This document shows positions 16,486 through 26,109 of a DNA stretch of 64,000 nt, one piece after another. The notes beneath the pieces are model-generated. The model was given only the letters and a program-made list of their open reading frames with translations, was not told the DNA's origin and searched no databases. Both the position numbers and the translations under genes were made by a program. The stretch is from positions 434,001-498,000 of the forward strand of contig CAWJIB010000007.1 in assembly GCA_963842835.1 (NCBI GenBank), given 5' to 3'. Every line of letters starts with the position of its first letter. The first letter of the stretch is position 1. The stretch is from Roseiarcus sp963842835 (GTDB lineage Bacteria; Pseudomonadota; Alphaproteobacteria; Rhizobiales; Beijerinckiaceae).

Positions 16486-17418
16486 TCAGCCCAGGGCGCT
16501 CTGCGGGTCGAAATGGACGGTCTTCGTCCTCCATTGCTCGAAATAGGGGGCGTATTGCGGCGGAATGTGCAACGGATTGCATTTCAGCACCGCGCGTACC
16601 GCGCTTTCCGCATGAGCCCGCCAGGCCGGATCGTTAGGCGGATTGACTAGCAAGGGCGCTCCGGCGAGGGTGCCGTCGGCGTTGAACGCGACGCGCACTT
16701 CGGCCACATAGCGCTCGCCCTCCGGCATCGTCGGCGGCGGCGTCCAGCAATTGAGATAGGCCTCGGTGAGCCAGGCGTCGAGCCCGGCCGAAAGCGAGGG
16801 CGACATGCGCGCCGCGTGCTGGTTGGGCAATCCTTGCGGCGTGGCCGCGCCGGTCGGCGTCGCATCGGCCGAGGACTTGCTCTGGCCGATCAGCTTGGCG
16901 ATCGCGTTGGGATCGTACGCCTTCTGCGGCTTGGCCGGCTCGTCGGGCTTGGACTTCTCCAGGATCTTGGCGAGCGCGTCGGCCTTGGGCTTCTCCGGCG
17001 GCGTCTCCTTGGGTTTGACCGGAGGCGCCGGCGCATCCTCGGCGGCCGGTTTCGGCGGCGGCGGCGCAGGCTTGGGCGGCGGAGGCGGCGCGGGCTTGGG
17101 CGGGGGCGGCGGAGCGGGCGGCGGCTCTTCGGCCGTCTTGAGTTCCGGCGGCGGCTCGGGGGGCGTCGGGACGGTCGGCGGACTGATTGCGGCCTGGCGC
17201 GTCGTCGGCTCGGCGGGAGGCTCCTTCACCGGCTTGGCGTCGCGCTCGCCCTTCATGATTTCGTTGAATTGCGATTGCGTGACCGTATCGACCGGAATCG
17301 ATTCGGTCGCGTCGTCGAATTTGGGCGTCGCGGCGAAACCGATGACGATGAACGCCAGCAGCGCGGCGTGAAGCGCGCCCGAGACGCAGAGCCCTGTTTT
17401 CGACGGCTGGTCGCTCAC
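16486..17418 (-). CDS. tolA: Tol-Pal system protein TolA
   Basis: 310-aa protein anchored by one helix (about residues 10-31). A Pro/Lys/Glu-rich, periplasm-spanning region follows (60-150, with PPPPPKPAPPPPPKP runs). The C-terminal domain (200-305) has LDAWLTEAYLNCW, YVAEVRVAFNADGTLAG and AVRAVLKCNPLHIPPQY, the TonB/TolA-like fold of alphaproteobacterial TolA. It transduces proton-motive force from TolQR to Pal/TolB. The extended Pro-rich spacer rather than an Ala/Lys helix is usual for this class. It lies 13 bases after tolR in the tolQRAB order. Confidence 0.93.
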   Translation of the reverse strand: MSDQPSKTGLCVSGALHAALLAFIVIGFAATPKFDDATESIPVDTVTQSQFNEIMKGERDAKPVKEPPAEPTTRQAAISPPTVPTPPEPPPELKTAEEPPPAPPPPPKPAPPPPPKPAPPPPKPAAEDAPAPPVKPKETPPEKPKADALAKILEKSKPDEPAKPQKAYDPNAIAKLIGQSKSSADATPTGAATPQGLPNQHAARMSPSLSAGLDAWLTEAYLNCWTPPPTMPEGERYVAEVRVAFNADGTLAGAPLLVNPPNDPAWRAHAESAVRAVLKCNPLHIPPQYAPYFEQWRTKTVHFDPQSALG

Positions 17419-17431
17419 CCCAGGCCTCGCT

Positions 17432-17881
17432 TCACCGCTTGTCCGGTTCGGTGACGAGCGCCACTTTCTTGAACCCGGCCGCGGTCACCGCGCCCATGAT
17501 CTCGGCGACCCGTCCATAGGGCACGACCTTCGAGGCGCGCATATAGATGCGTTGATCGGCGCCGTCCTTGGCGAGCGCCTGCAATTTGTCGACGAGTTCG
17601 GCGTCGGCGATCGGTTGGTCCATCAGGAACAATTGCCCCTGGTCGTTGAGCGCGATGGCGATCGGCTTCTGCTCGACATTAAGCGCGCCGGCCTGGGCTT
17701 GCGGCAGGTCGACCGCGACGCCGCTGGTGAGCAGCGGCGCCGCGACCATGAAGATGATGAGCAACACCAGCATGACGTCGATGAACGGCGTCATGTTGAT
17801 ATCGGCCATCGCGCCATAGCGCGGCACGCCGCGCCGCCCGCGTCCGCTCTTGCGCCCCGCGCCGCCTACCGCCATTCCCAT
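17432..17881 (-). CDS. tolR: Tol-Pal system protein TolR
   Basis: 149-aa ExbD/TolR protein. One transmembrane helix (about 30-50) contains the motif ADINMTPFIDVMLVLLIIFMV with the conserved proton-relay aspartate. The periplasmic domain follows (VAVDLPQAQAG, KPIAIALNDQGQLFL, IYMRASKVVPYGRVAEIMG, FKKVALVTEP). Two ATGs lie in frame at 17881 and 17875; the first has AAGGAG upstream. With TolQ it forms the proton channel energising TolA. Confidence 0.95.
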   Translation of the reverse strand: MGMAVGGAGRKSGRGRRGVPRYGAMADINMTPFIDVMLVLLIIFMVAAPLLTSGVAVDLPQAQAGALNVEQKPIAIALNDQGQLFLMDQPIADAELVDKLQALAKDGADQRIYMRASKVVPYGRVAEIMGAVTAAGFKKVALVTEPDKR

Positions 17882-17913
17882 CGGCTCGCTCTCCTTAGCC
17901 GTTTCGCCCGGCC

Positions 17914-18639
<726 letters not shown>

Positions 18640-19136
18640 GACTGGGGGAACCTCACGGGACGGGGTTGGGTTGGCTTCACGTTCGGGCGGGAGGCCGTCG
18701 GCTCGGATTGGGCGGGTCTGCGCCGCAAATGGGCCAAAACTTGGGCTCGCCCAGGACGATTTCCGAGCAGGACTTCGGAAAAGCGCTCACCCGATTTCCG
18801 ATAAAATTCTGCCTTTTCAAAGAACTCTGAGCGGACTTGCGTTGCGAGCCCTCGCGGGTCCGCTTGGAAGCGGCTTTTATATGTTCAGTTAAGCCTCCGA
18901 TAGGGTTAACGCCGGGTTAGCGCGCATTCGGGCCAGGTCGCGGCGGGACCGGCGGCGGAGCCAAGAGCGAGCGCCGGCGAGGCGATTCCGGGCGGCGGCA
19001 GTTAAGAACCCGTTCAAAGCATATTGCTTTTTTCGCGGCTTTGTCCTTCACCTTTAACGCCGCGCCCCGCTGAGTTGATCAGGACTCGCTCCGAAGATTG
19101 GTCGGCCGGGCCCAACCCCGAACGTCGAAGGCTCCA
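18640..19136. other. Divergent intergenic region upstream of tolQ
   Basis: About 500 bases between tolQ (leftward) and a rightward hypothetical gene. Base composition near 18,880-19,060 is less GC-rich than the surroundings, which fits promoters. GGGTTAACGCC and GGGTTAGCGC occur as near repeats around 18,903-18,925. I see no RNA gene or conserved regulator box. Confidence 0.5.
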
Positions 19137-19841
19137 ATGAAGCGACCACCCCCTGCATTCGTCGTCGAAGTTCGGCGGCAACGGCGATCGACGACTACGG
19201 GCGGGAAGGGTTGGTTGACGGAGCCGGCGCTTTCCGGCGCCGCGGCGGGATCGCAGCGCCATCTCGGCGCGACGGCGCTGTTCGAGCCCGAGCGCAAGGC
19301 GCCGGCCGCAGTCGAGGCGCCGCAACCGCGCCCTCAGGGCCGGATTCTTCCCAGTCTCGCCGACATCGAACCGATCGCGTCGCGTTTCGAGGAGGCCGCG
19401 GCCCCGCCTCGACGCAAGCGCGAAAGTCTTGGCCCGGCGGCCAAGCCCAAGGCGCGGACGAAGAAAGAATCGAGTCACGAATTCGCGCCGTCTCTTCGAT
19501 CGTTCGAGGAGCCTTCCGTCGAATTCCAAGCCGTCGCGCCGCGGGCGCCCCGCGGGGCGGCGGCCGACGCCGGGCCGAAGGCCAAGTCGTCGTCGCCGGG
19601 CGCGAAGCCCAAGCGCGAAGTCGCGACGGCCCAAGCCCTCGCCAGCGCGCTCGCGGCGCGCGCGATCGCCGCCGCCAAGCCCGCTGCCGTCCCCGCCGAT
19701 GCCGCAAAGGAAAACGCGACGGCCGACCGCGGCGAGGCGCGCCAAGCCCGGCATCGTCGCATCATGGACCGCTACGTGCTCGGCGGCGAACTCAAGCCGG
19801 GGCGCCGTTGGAAGCGCCGAACGCAAGAGGCGCGAAAATAG
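19137..19841 (+). CDS. Hypothetical low-complexity Ala/Pro/Lys-rich protein
   Basis: 234-aa protein, unrecognised. The sequence is dominated by Ala, Pro, Arg and Lys (ALASALAARAIAAAKPAAVPA, PAAKPKARTKKESSHEF) with few hydrophobic blocks, so it is probably largely disordered. A more ordered C-terminal tail reads RHRRIMDRYVLGGELKPGRRWKRR, suggesting a conserved basic end. No signal peptide or membrane helix. The ATG at 19137 starts a plausible N terminus; a TTG at 19098 is possible. The neighbouring acyl-CoA cluster starts 146 bases later. That it is a gene rests on codon bias and a long clean frame. Confidence 0.55.
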   Translation: MKRPPPAFVVEVRRQRRSTTTGGKGWLTEPALSGAAAGSQRHLGATALFEPERKAPAAVEAPQPRPQGRILPSLADIEPIASRFEEAAAPPRRKRESLGPAAKPKARTKKESSHEFAPSLRSFEEPSVEFQAVAPRAPRGAAADAGPKAKSSSPGAKPKREVATAQALASALAARAIAAAKPAAVPADAAKENATADRGEARQARHRRIMDRYVLGGELKPGRRWKRRTQEARK

Positions 19842-19987
19842 CTTTCGCTCCAACATGGATCGGAAGCCGGCGCGTCACCTTGCCGCGGCTCGCGCCGGCG
19901 GCGTGAAAGCTCTATCGTGCGATCCGCGCTGGGTTCGCTCGCAGATCGCGGACGAAACCTTGAAAAAGACGCCGGAGGAGACGAGCG

Positions 19988-21145
19988 ATGCTGTTCACGC
20001 CCGAGCACGAGGAAGCGCGCCGCGCGCTGCAGAAATTCATCGCCGCCGAGATCAACCCGTTCGTCGACGAATGGGAGAAGGCGCAGACCTTTCCCGCGCA
20101 TGAATTGTTCAAGAAGCTCGGCGGTCTCGGCTTCCTCGGCCTCACCAAGCCGGCCGAATACGGCGGCCAGGGGCTCGATTATTCCTATGCGGTGATGATG
20201 GCCGAAGAGCTCGGCGCCATTCGTTGCGGCGGCGTGCCGATGGCGATCGGCGTGCAGACCGACATGGCGACGCCGGCGCTCGCCCGCTTCGGCTCCGACG
20301 CGCTGCGTCGCGAATTCCTGGCGCCGGCCATCGCCGGCGACGCGGTCGTCTGCATCGGCGTTTCGGAGCCGGGCGCCGGATCGGACGTCGCCGCGATCAA
20401 GACCAGCGCGCGCTCCGACGGCGACGATTACGTCATCAATGGCGGCAAGATGTGGATCACCAACGGCGCGCAAGCCGATTGGATGTGCCTGCTCGCCAAC
20501 ACCGGCGACGGCCCCCCGCATCGCAACAAGTCGCTGATCTGCCTGCCGATGAAGACCAAGGGCGTCACCGTGGCGCGCAAGCTCGACAAGTTGGGCATGC
20601 ATTCCTCGGACACCGCGCAGATCTTCTTCGACGACGTGCGCGTGCCCAAGAGCAACCGCATCGGCGAGGAAGGCCGCGGTTTCACCTATCAGATGCTGCA
20701 ATTCCAGGAGGAGCGCCTGTGGGCCGCCGCCTCGTGCCTCAAGGCGCATGAACTCATCATTGCGGAGACCATCGCCTACGCCCGCGGCCGCAAGGCGTTC
20801 GGCCAGAGCATCCTCGACAATCAGACCGTTCATTTCCGCCTGGCCGAATTGCAGACCGAGGTCGAACTCTTGCGCTCGCTGGTCTATCGCGCCGCCGAGG
20901 CGATGATCGCGGGAGAGGACGTGACCCAGCTCGCCACTATGGCCAAGCTCAAGACCGGACGGCTGGGGCGCGAATTGCCCGACGCCTGCCTGCAATATTG
21001 GGGCGGCATGGGCTTCATGACGGAAACGCCGGTCAGCCGCGCCTATCGCGATTTTCGTCTCGCCTCGATCGGCGGCGGCGCCGACGAAGTGATGCTGTCG
21101 GTGCTGTGCAAGGGCATGGGCACCTTGCCCGGCATGGGCCAATAG
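19988..21145 (+). CDS. Acyl-CoA dehydrogenase (isovaleryl/citronellyl-type helix-G class)
   Basis: 385-aa FAD flavoprotein. N-terminal helices, then GFLGLTKPAEYGGQGLDY, VCIGVSEPGAGSDVAAIKT (FAD/substrate loop), INGGKMWITNGAQADW and LGMHSSDTAQIFFDDVRVP. The C-terminal segment has SIGGGADEVM where most family members have YEGTxEI, so the catalytic Glu is not there; FQEERLWAAAS in helix G offers a Glu at the position used by isovaleryl-CoA dehydrogenase and AtuD/LiuA types. This suggests a branched or isoprenoid acyl-CoA substrate, in keeping with the downstream biotin carboxylase. GGAGGAG precedes the ATG. It is the first gene of the cluster to 28.9 kb. Confidence 0.92.
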   Translation: MLFTPEHEEARRALQKFIAAEINPFVDEWEKAQTFPAHELFKKLGGLGFLGLTKPAEYGGQGLDYSYAVMMAEELGAIRCGGVPMAIGVQTDMATPALARFGSDALRREFLAPAIAGDAVVCIGVSEPGAGSDVAAIKTSARSDGDDYVINGGKMWITNGAQADWMCLLANTGDGPPHRNKSLICLPMKTKGVTVARKLDKLGMHSSDTAQIFFDDVRVPKSNRIGEEGRGFTYQMLQFQEERLWAAASCLKAHELIIAETIAYARGRKAFGQSILDNQTVHFRLAELQTEVELLRSLVYRAAEAMIAGEDVTQLATMAKLKTGRLGRELPDACLQYWGGMGFMTETPVSRAYRDFRLASIGGGADEVMLSVLCKGMGTLPGMGQ

Positions 21146-21161
21146 CGGGGCGGGCGTCACC

Positions 21162-21812
21162 ATGATCACGCTTTATCATTGCGCCGGCGCGCGCTCGTTT
21201 CGCGCGCTGTGGGCGCTCGAGGAGCTCGGCCTCGGCTACGAGCTCAAGATGCTGCCGTTCCCGCCGCGCATCCGCGCCCCGGACTATCTCGCGATCAATC
21301 CGCTCGGCACGATCCCGTTTCTGATCGACGGCGAGACGCGGATGACGGAGTCCTCCGCGATCTGTCATTACCTCGCGACGCGTTACGGGCCCTCGCCGCT
21401 CGCCGTCGGGGTCGACGAGCCGGACTATGGCGCCTACCTCAACTGGCTGCATTTCGGCGAGGCGACGCTGACTTTCCCGCAGGCCGTCGTGCTGCGCTAT
21501 TCGCGCTTCGAGCCGGAAGAGCGACGCAGCCCGCAAGTCGCCGCCGATTATTCGAAATGGTTCCTGGCGCGCCTGCGCGCGGTCGAAGCCGCGACGGCGA
21601 AAGCGGAGACCTTGTGCGCCGGGCGCTTCACCATGGCGGACGTTTCGGTCGGCTACGCCCTTCATCTCGCCCAATTCTGCAGGCTCGACGGCGAGTTCGG
21701 CTCGGCGACGGCGGACTACCGGCGCCGGCTCGAGGCGCGCGAGGGCTTTCGACGCGCCCTGGCGGCGGAGCGGGCCGCTGGAGAGGAGCAGAAGGTCCCG
21801 GCGACGCTTTGA
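21162..21812 (+). CDS. Glutathione S-transferase
   Basis: 216-aa protein with the thioredoxin-like N-terminal domain (TLYHCAGARSFRALWALEEL, INPLGTIPFLIDGETRMTESSAICHYLATRYG, where the E-S-S-A-I motif binds the glutathione gamma-glutamyl group) and an all-helical C-terminal domain with AGRFTMADVSVGYALHL, the conserved N-capping box. It lies 16 bases after the acyl-CoA dehydrogenase stop, so it is co-transcribed. A role in the acyl-CoA pathway (for example detoxifying enals or acting on an unsaturated intermediate) is inferred only from position. Confidence 0.9.
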   Translation: MITLYHCAGARSFRALWALEELGLGYELKMLPFPPRIRAPDYLAINPLGTIPFLIDGETRMTESSAICHYLATRYGPSPLAVGVDEPDYGAYLNWLHFGEATLTFPQAVVLRYSRFEPEERRSPQVAADYSKWFLARLRAVEAATAKAETLCAGRFTMADVSVGYALHLAQFCRLDGEFGSATADYRRRLEAREGFRRALAAERAAGEEQKVPATL

Positions 21813-21935
21813 AACGAGCGGAGCGCCCGCTTCGACGATGACAAACGCTCCGGCGCGTGGTTTCCTTCGCCGACCCGCAACAAGGGTCCAAACAAGAAGG
21901 CGACAATTCCGCGCGTCGCATGAGGAGGAGCGCCG

Positions 21936-22847
21936 ATGACGATGGAACAATCCGACGACGCCGACGTCGTGGACAAGGCCGTGATCACCTGCGCGCTCAC
22001 CGGCGTGCTCACCGACCCTAAGCAGCATCGCGTCCCCGTCACGCCCGAAGAGATGGCGCGCGAAGCCAAGGCGGCCTATGATTCCGGCGCCAGCGTCATG
22101 CACATCCATCTGCGCCAGCAGGCGCCCGGCAAGGGCCATCTGCCGTCCTGGGACGTGCCCCTTTCGCGCGAAATTCAACAGGCGATCCGCCAAGCCTGCC
22201 CGGGCGTAATCATCAATCATACCTCCGGCGTCGCCGGGCCCGACTATGCCGGCGCGCTCGAATGCCTGCGCCAGACGCGGCCGGAAATGGCGGCCTGCAA
22301 CGCCGGGTCGCTGAACTATCTCAAGGTCAAGGCCGACGGCGCCTGGGCCTGGCCGCCGATGCTGTTCGACAACCCCGTCGAGAAAATTCAGGATTATCTC
22401 GACGTGATCAAAGCGGCGGGGGCGATTCCCGAATTCGAATGTTTCGACGTCGGCATCGTGCGCAGCGTCGCCATGTACCGGCAGGTCGGCATGGTTTCGG
22501 GCCTGCTCGACTATAATTTCGTCATGGGCGTCGCCTCGGGCATGCCCGCAGATCCCGATCTCTTGCCCATTCTCCTCAAGCTGAAAGCGCCCGAGGCCGT
22601 TTGGCAGGTCACTGCGATCGGCCGCGCCGAAGTCTGGCCGCTGCATCGACGCGCCGCCGAACTCGGCGGCCATTTGCGCACGGGCCTCGAAGACACGTTC
22701 TACCTGCCCGACGGCGCCAAAGCGACGTCGAACGGTCGGTTGATCGCGGCGCTCGCCAGGCTCGCGCGCGAGGTTGGGCGAGATATCGCGAGTCCCGCCG
22801 AAGCCAGGCAAATTTTTCATCTGCGCCCTTCGGGGACGACCGCCTAG
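21936..22847 (+). CDS. Beta-keto acid cleavage enzyme (BKACE, DUF849)
   Basis: 303-aa TIM-barrel enzyme of the BKACE family, which converts a beta-keto acid plus acetyl-CoA into acetoacetate and a new acyl-CoA using zinc. Zn ligands are the HxH pair His56/His58 in MHIHLRQQ and a Glu in PEFECFDVG (about 167-169). The catalytic/CoA region is GHLRTGLEDTFYLPDGAKATSN near residues 228-250. The substrate-side residues cannot be read confidently. Its presence between an acyl-CoA dehydrogenase and a CoA ligase/carboxylase is unusual and suggests that a beta-keto acid is formed in this pathway. GGAGGAG precedes the ATG. Confidence 0.9.
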   Translation: MTMEQSDDADVVDKAVITCALTGVLTDPKQHRVPVTPEEMAREAKAAYDSGASVMHIHLRQQAPGKGHLPSWDVPLSREIQQAIRQACPGVIINHTSGVAGPDYAGALECLRQTRPEMAACNAGSLNYLKVKADGAWAWPPMLFDNPVEKIQDYLDVIKAAGAIPEFECFDVGIVRSVAMYRQVGMVSGLLDYNFVMGVASGMPADPDLLPILLKLKAPEAVWQVTAIGRAEVWPLHRRAAELGGHLRTGLEDTFYLPDGAKATSNGRLIAALARLAREVGRDIASPAEARQIFHLRPSGTTA

Positions 22848-22878
22848 AGGTCGGGGCAAAACAAGCGGGGAGGAAGGC

Positions 22879-24470
22879 ATGACGGATCTCAGCGCGACGG
22901 GCGGCGTGCCCGGTCCAGGGCGTATCGGGCGGGTTGCGATCGGCGACCTCCTCACCCGCGCCGCGCGGCGCTATCCCGACCGCGTCGCTCTGACCGACGG
23001 CGCCAAGCGCGCGACCTTCGCGGAAGTCGACCGCGACGCCAATCGCTTCGCCAATGCGCTGCTGGCGCGGGGCTTGAAGCCGGGCGACAAGGTCGCGACG
23101 ATCTGCAACAACTCGATCGAGATGGTCAAAGGGCTGTTCGGCCTGCATCGCGCCGGACTGGTGTGGACGCCGATCAACACCCTGCTCGGCCCCGCCGACA
23201 TGGACTACATTCTCGATCACGCCGGCGTGCGCTTCGCCCTGATCGACGACTATCTCCACGCGCAGCCGGACCGCCGCGCGGCGCTCGCCAAGCGCGGCCT
23301 CGATCTCGTCGCCGTCGACCTCGCGGGACAATCGGCCGCGGCCGGACTGACGGACTTCAACGCCCTGCTGCAAGGCCAGTCCGACGCCGAGCCCGATATC
23401 GCCATCGACGACCGCGACCTGGCGATGATCATCTACACCAGCGGCACGACTTCGCGCCCCAAAGGCGCGATGCATTGCCATCTCGCCGTGGTGATGGCGG
23501 CGATGAGCAACGCGATCGAAGGGAACCTGACGCGCGAGGATGCGATCAGCGGGCAGATGCCGATCTTCCACTGCGCCGGCCATGTCCTGATGCTGACCTA
23601 TCTCGCCGTCGGCGGAAAAATGGCGCTGATGCGCGGCTTCGATCCGCTCAAAGCGATGGAGACGATCGAGCGCGAGCGCCTGAGCGTCTTCATCGGCTTG
23701 CCCCTGATGTATCAGGCGATGCTCGATCATCCCCGCCGCCAGGACTTCGACTTGTCCTCGCTTCGGCTCTGCATGTACGCGATGGCGCCGATGGGCGCCC
23801 GCTGCTCGAGCGCGCCGTCGCGGAGTTCTGTCCCCGTTTCACGCTGAGCAGCGGCCAGACCGAAATGTATCCCGGCACGACGATGTCGCGCCCCGAGCGC
23901 CAACTCGAGCGGTTCGGCAATTATTGGGGAGAATCGCTGATCGTCAACGAGACCGCGATCATGGACGACGACGGCGCCCTGCTGCCGCGCGGCAAGATCG
24001 GCGAATTGGTGCATCGCGGCCCCAATGTGATGATGGGCTATTACAAAGATCCCGAGGCGACCGCCGCGTCGCGCAAGTTCGGCTGGCATCACACCGGCGA
24101 TCTCGCGCTGATCGACGAGGCCGGCGAAATCCTGTTCGTCGACCGCAAGAAGGACATGATCAAGTCGGGCGGCGAGAACGTCGCCTCGGTGAAGATCGAG
24201 GAGACCCTGCTCGCCCATCCCGCCGTGCTCAACGCCGCCGTGGTCGGCCTGCCGCATCCCCAATGGGGCGAGGCGGTCTCCGCGTTCGTCAAGCTGAAGC
24301 CGGGCGCCAATACGAGCGAAGCGGAGATATCGGACTATTGCCGCGAGCGGCTGGCGGGCTTCCAGGCGCCCAAGCTCGTGCGGATTCTCGAAGACATGCC
24401 GCAGACCGCGACGGGCAAGCTGCGCAAGGTCGAACTGCGTCAGCAATTCGCCGACACTTTCACCGCCTGA
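22879..24470 (+). pseudogene. Acyl-CoA synthetase (AMP-forming), split by one-base deletion
   Basis: An ATG at 22879 after GGAGGAAGG opens a class-I adenylate-forming ligase. Frame 1 contains MIIYTSGTTSRPKGAM (ATP P-loop) and runs to MYAMAPMG at about 23,793, then shifts and stops at 23847. The continuation in the next frame starts with RPLLERAVAEFCPRF at 23796 and includes LSSGQTEMYPGTTM, GWHHTGDLALIDEAG, DRKKDMIKSGGENVAS and the C-terminal lysine motif QTATGKLRKVEL, ending 24470. Joining them requires one missing base in the codon after ATG 23791 (Gly), giving about 530 aa, the normal length. Everything else is intact, so this is either a very recent mutation or a sequencing error. The enzyme would activate the carboxylic acid feeding the cluster. 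Confidence 0.85.
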
Positions 24471-24495
24471 CAATCGGAAGAACGAAAAGCCTATC

Positions 24496-26109
24496 ATGGC
24501 CATCATCGAAAGCACGATCGCGCCTTTGAGCGCCGCGTTTCAGGCCAATCGCGCGAGCATGCTCGCCCTGATCGACCGCCTGCGCTCCCTGGAGGAGCGC
24601 GCCCGCGCCGCTTCGGCGGCGGCGAAGGACCGGTTCCACAAGCGCGCGCAATTGCTGCCGCGCGAGCGCGTGGCGCTGCTGCTCGACGCCGACGCGCCGT
24701 TCCTTGAGCTCTCAACTCTGGCCGGATTCGGCTTTGACGTCGCCGACGCCGAACGAAGCATTCCCGGTGGCGGCCTGATCGTCGGCGTCGGCCTCGTCTC
24801 GGGCAAGCGCTGCCTTGTGAGCGCGAGCGACGCCGGCATCGACGCCGGCGCGCTGCAGCCGATGGGCCTCGACAAGGCGCTGCGCGCGCAGGAAATCGCG
24901 CTCGAGAACAAGCTGCCCTATGTGCAGCTGGTCGAGAGCGCCGGCGCCAATCTGCTGCGCTATCGCGTCGAGGATTTCGTGCGCGGCGGCGGGCTGTTCC
25001 GCAACCTCGCGCTCCTGTCGGCGGCCGGACTGCCCGTCGTCACGGTGACGCACGGTTCGTCGACCGCCGGCGGGGCCTATCAGACCGGCCTTTCCGACTA
25101 TATCGTGATGGTGCGCGGCCGCACGCGCGCGTTTCTCGCCGGGCCGCCGCTGCTGAAGGCGGCGACCGGCGAAATCGCCAGCGAGGAGGAGCTCGGCGGC
25201 GCGGAGATGCATACGCGCGTCTCCGGCCTCGGCGACTATCTGGCCGAAGACGACCGCGACGCGCTGCGCATCGCGCGCGAAATCATCGCCGGCCTCGCCT
25301 GGGACACGCCCGGCGCGGCCCGCGAGCATCGCCCGCCGCTCTACGACCCGGAGGAGCTGCTCGGCGTCATGCCGACGGACTATAAGCGCCCGGTCGATAT
25401 GCGGCAGGCGATCGCGCGCATCGTCGACGGCTCCGACTTCACCGAATTCGGCGAAAATTACGGACCGGCGACGGTCTGCGGGCACGCCGCGCTTGAAGGC
25501 CATGCGGTCGGAATCGTCACCAACAACGGGCCGCTCGATCCCGACGGCGCCAACAAGGCCACGCATTTCATTCAGGCCTGCTGCCAGACGCGCACGCCGA
25601 TCCTCTATCTCAACAACACCACAGGCTACATGGTGGGACGCGCGGCCGAGCAAGGCGGCATGATCAAGCACGGATCGAAGATGATCCAGGCCGTGGCGAG
25701 CGCGAGCGTGCCGCAGATCACGCTCTATTGCGGTGCCTCGTTCGGCGCCGGCAATTACGGCATGTGCGGGCGCGGCTTCCATCCGCGCTTCTGCTTCTCC
25801 TGGCCCAACGCCAAGACGGCGGTGATGGGCGCCGAGCAGGCGGCGGAGACCATGGCGATCGTCGCCGAGGCCGCCGCGGCGCGGCGCGGCGGGACGCTGG
25901 GCAAGGACAGGCGCGAGAAAATGAAGGCGGAGATATCGGCCGTATTCGACGCTCAGACAGACTCGTTCGCCACCAGCGCCCGCCTGCTCGACGACGGCGT
26001 CATCGATCCGCGCGACACGCGCGCCGTCCTCGCGCAGACGCTGGCGATCTGTCGCGAGGCGGAGCGGCGCGCGCCGCAGCCCATGCAATTCTCGGTGGCG
26101 CGGCCATGA
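24496..26109 (+). CDS. Acyl-CoA carboxylase carboxyltransferase subunit (geranyl/methylcrotonyl-type)
   Basis: 537-aa biotin-dependent carboxyltransferase. N-terminal half: FHKRAQLLPRERVALLLD, PFLELSTLAGFGFDVADAE, GIDAGALQPMGLDKALRAQEIA, VESAGANLLRY, GSSTAGGAYQTGLSDYIVMV, AGPPLLKAATGEIASEEELGGA. C-terminal half: LDPDGANKATHFIQACCQTRTPILYLNNTTGYMVGR, CGASFGAGNYGMCGRGFHPRF. The ELGGAEMHTRVSGLGDYLAEDD region and STAGGAYQTGLSDY look closer to geranyl-CoA carboxylase AtuC than to LiuB as I remember them, but specificity needs comparison. Its stop overlaps the next start (ATGA), so the two subunits are translationally coupled. Confidence 0.88.
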   Translation: MAIIESTIAPLSAAFQANRASMLALIDRLRSLEERARAASAAAKDRFHKRAQLLPRERVALLLDADAPFLELSTLAGFGFDVADAERSIPGGGLIVGVGLVSGKRCLVSASDAGIDAGALQPMGLDKALRAQEIALENKLPYVQLVESAGANLLRYRVEDFVRGGGLFRNLALLSAAGLPVVTVTHGSSTAGGAYQTGLSDYIVMVRGRTRAFLAGPPLLKAATGEIASEEELGGAEMHTRVSGLGDYLAEDDRDALRIAREIIAGLAWDTPGAAREHRPPLYDPEELLGVMPTDYKRPVDMRQAIARIVDGSDFTEFGENYGPATVCGHAALEGHAVGIVTNNGPLDPDGANKATHFIQACCQTRTPILYLNNTTGYMVGRAAEQGGMIKHGSKMIQAVASASVPQITLYCGASFGAGNYGMCGRGFHPRFCFSWPNAKTAVMGAEQAAETMAIVAEAAAARRGGTLGKDRREKMKAEISAVFDAQTDSFATSARLLDDGVIDPRDTRAVLAQTLAICREAERRAPQPMQFSVARP

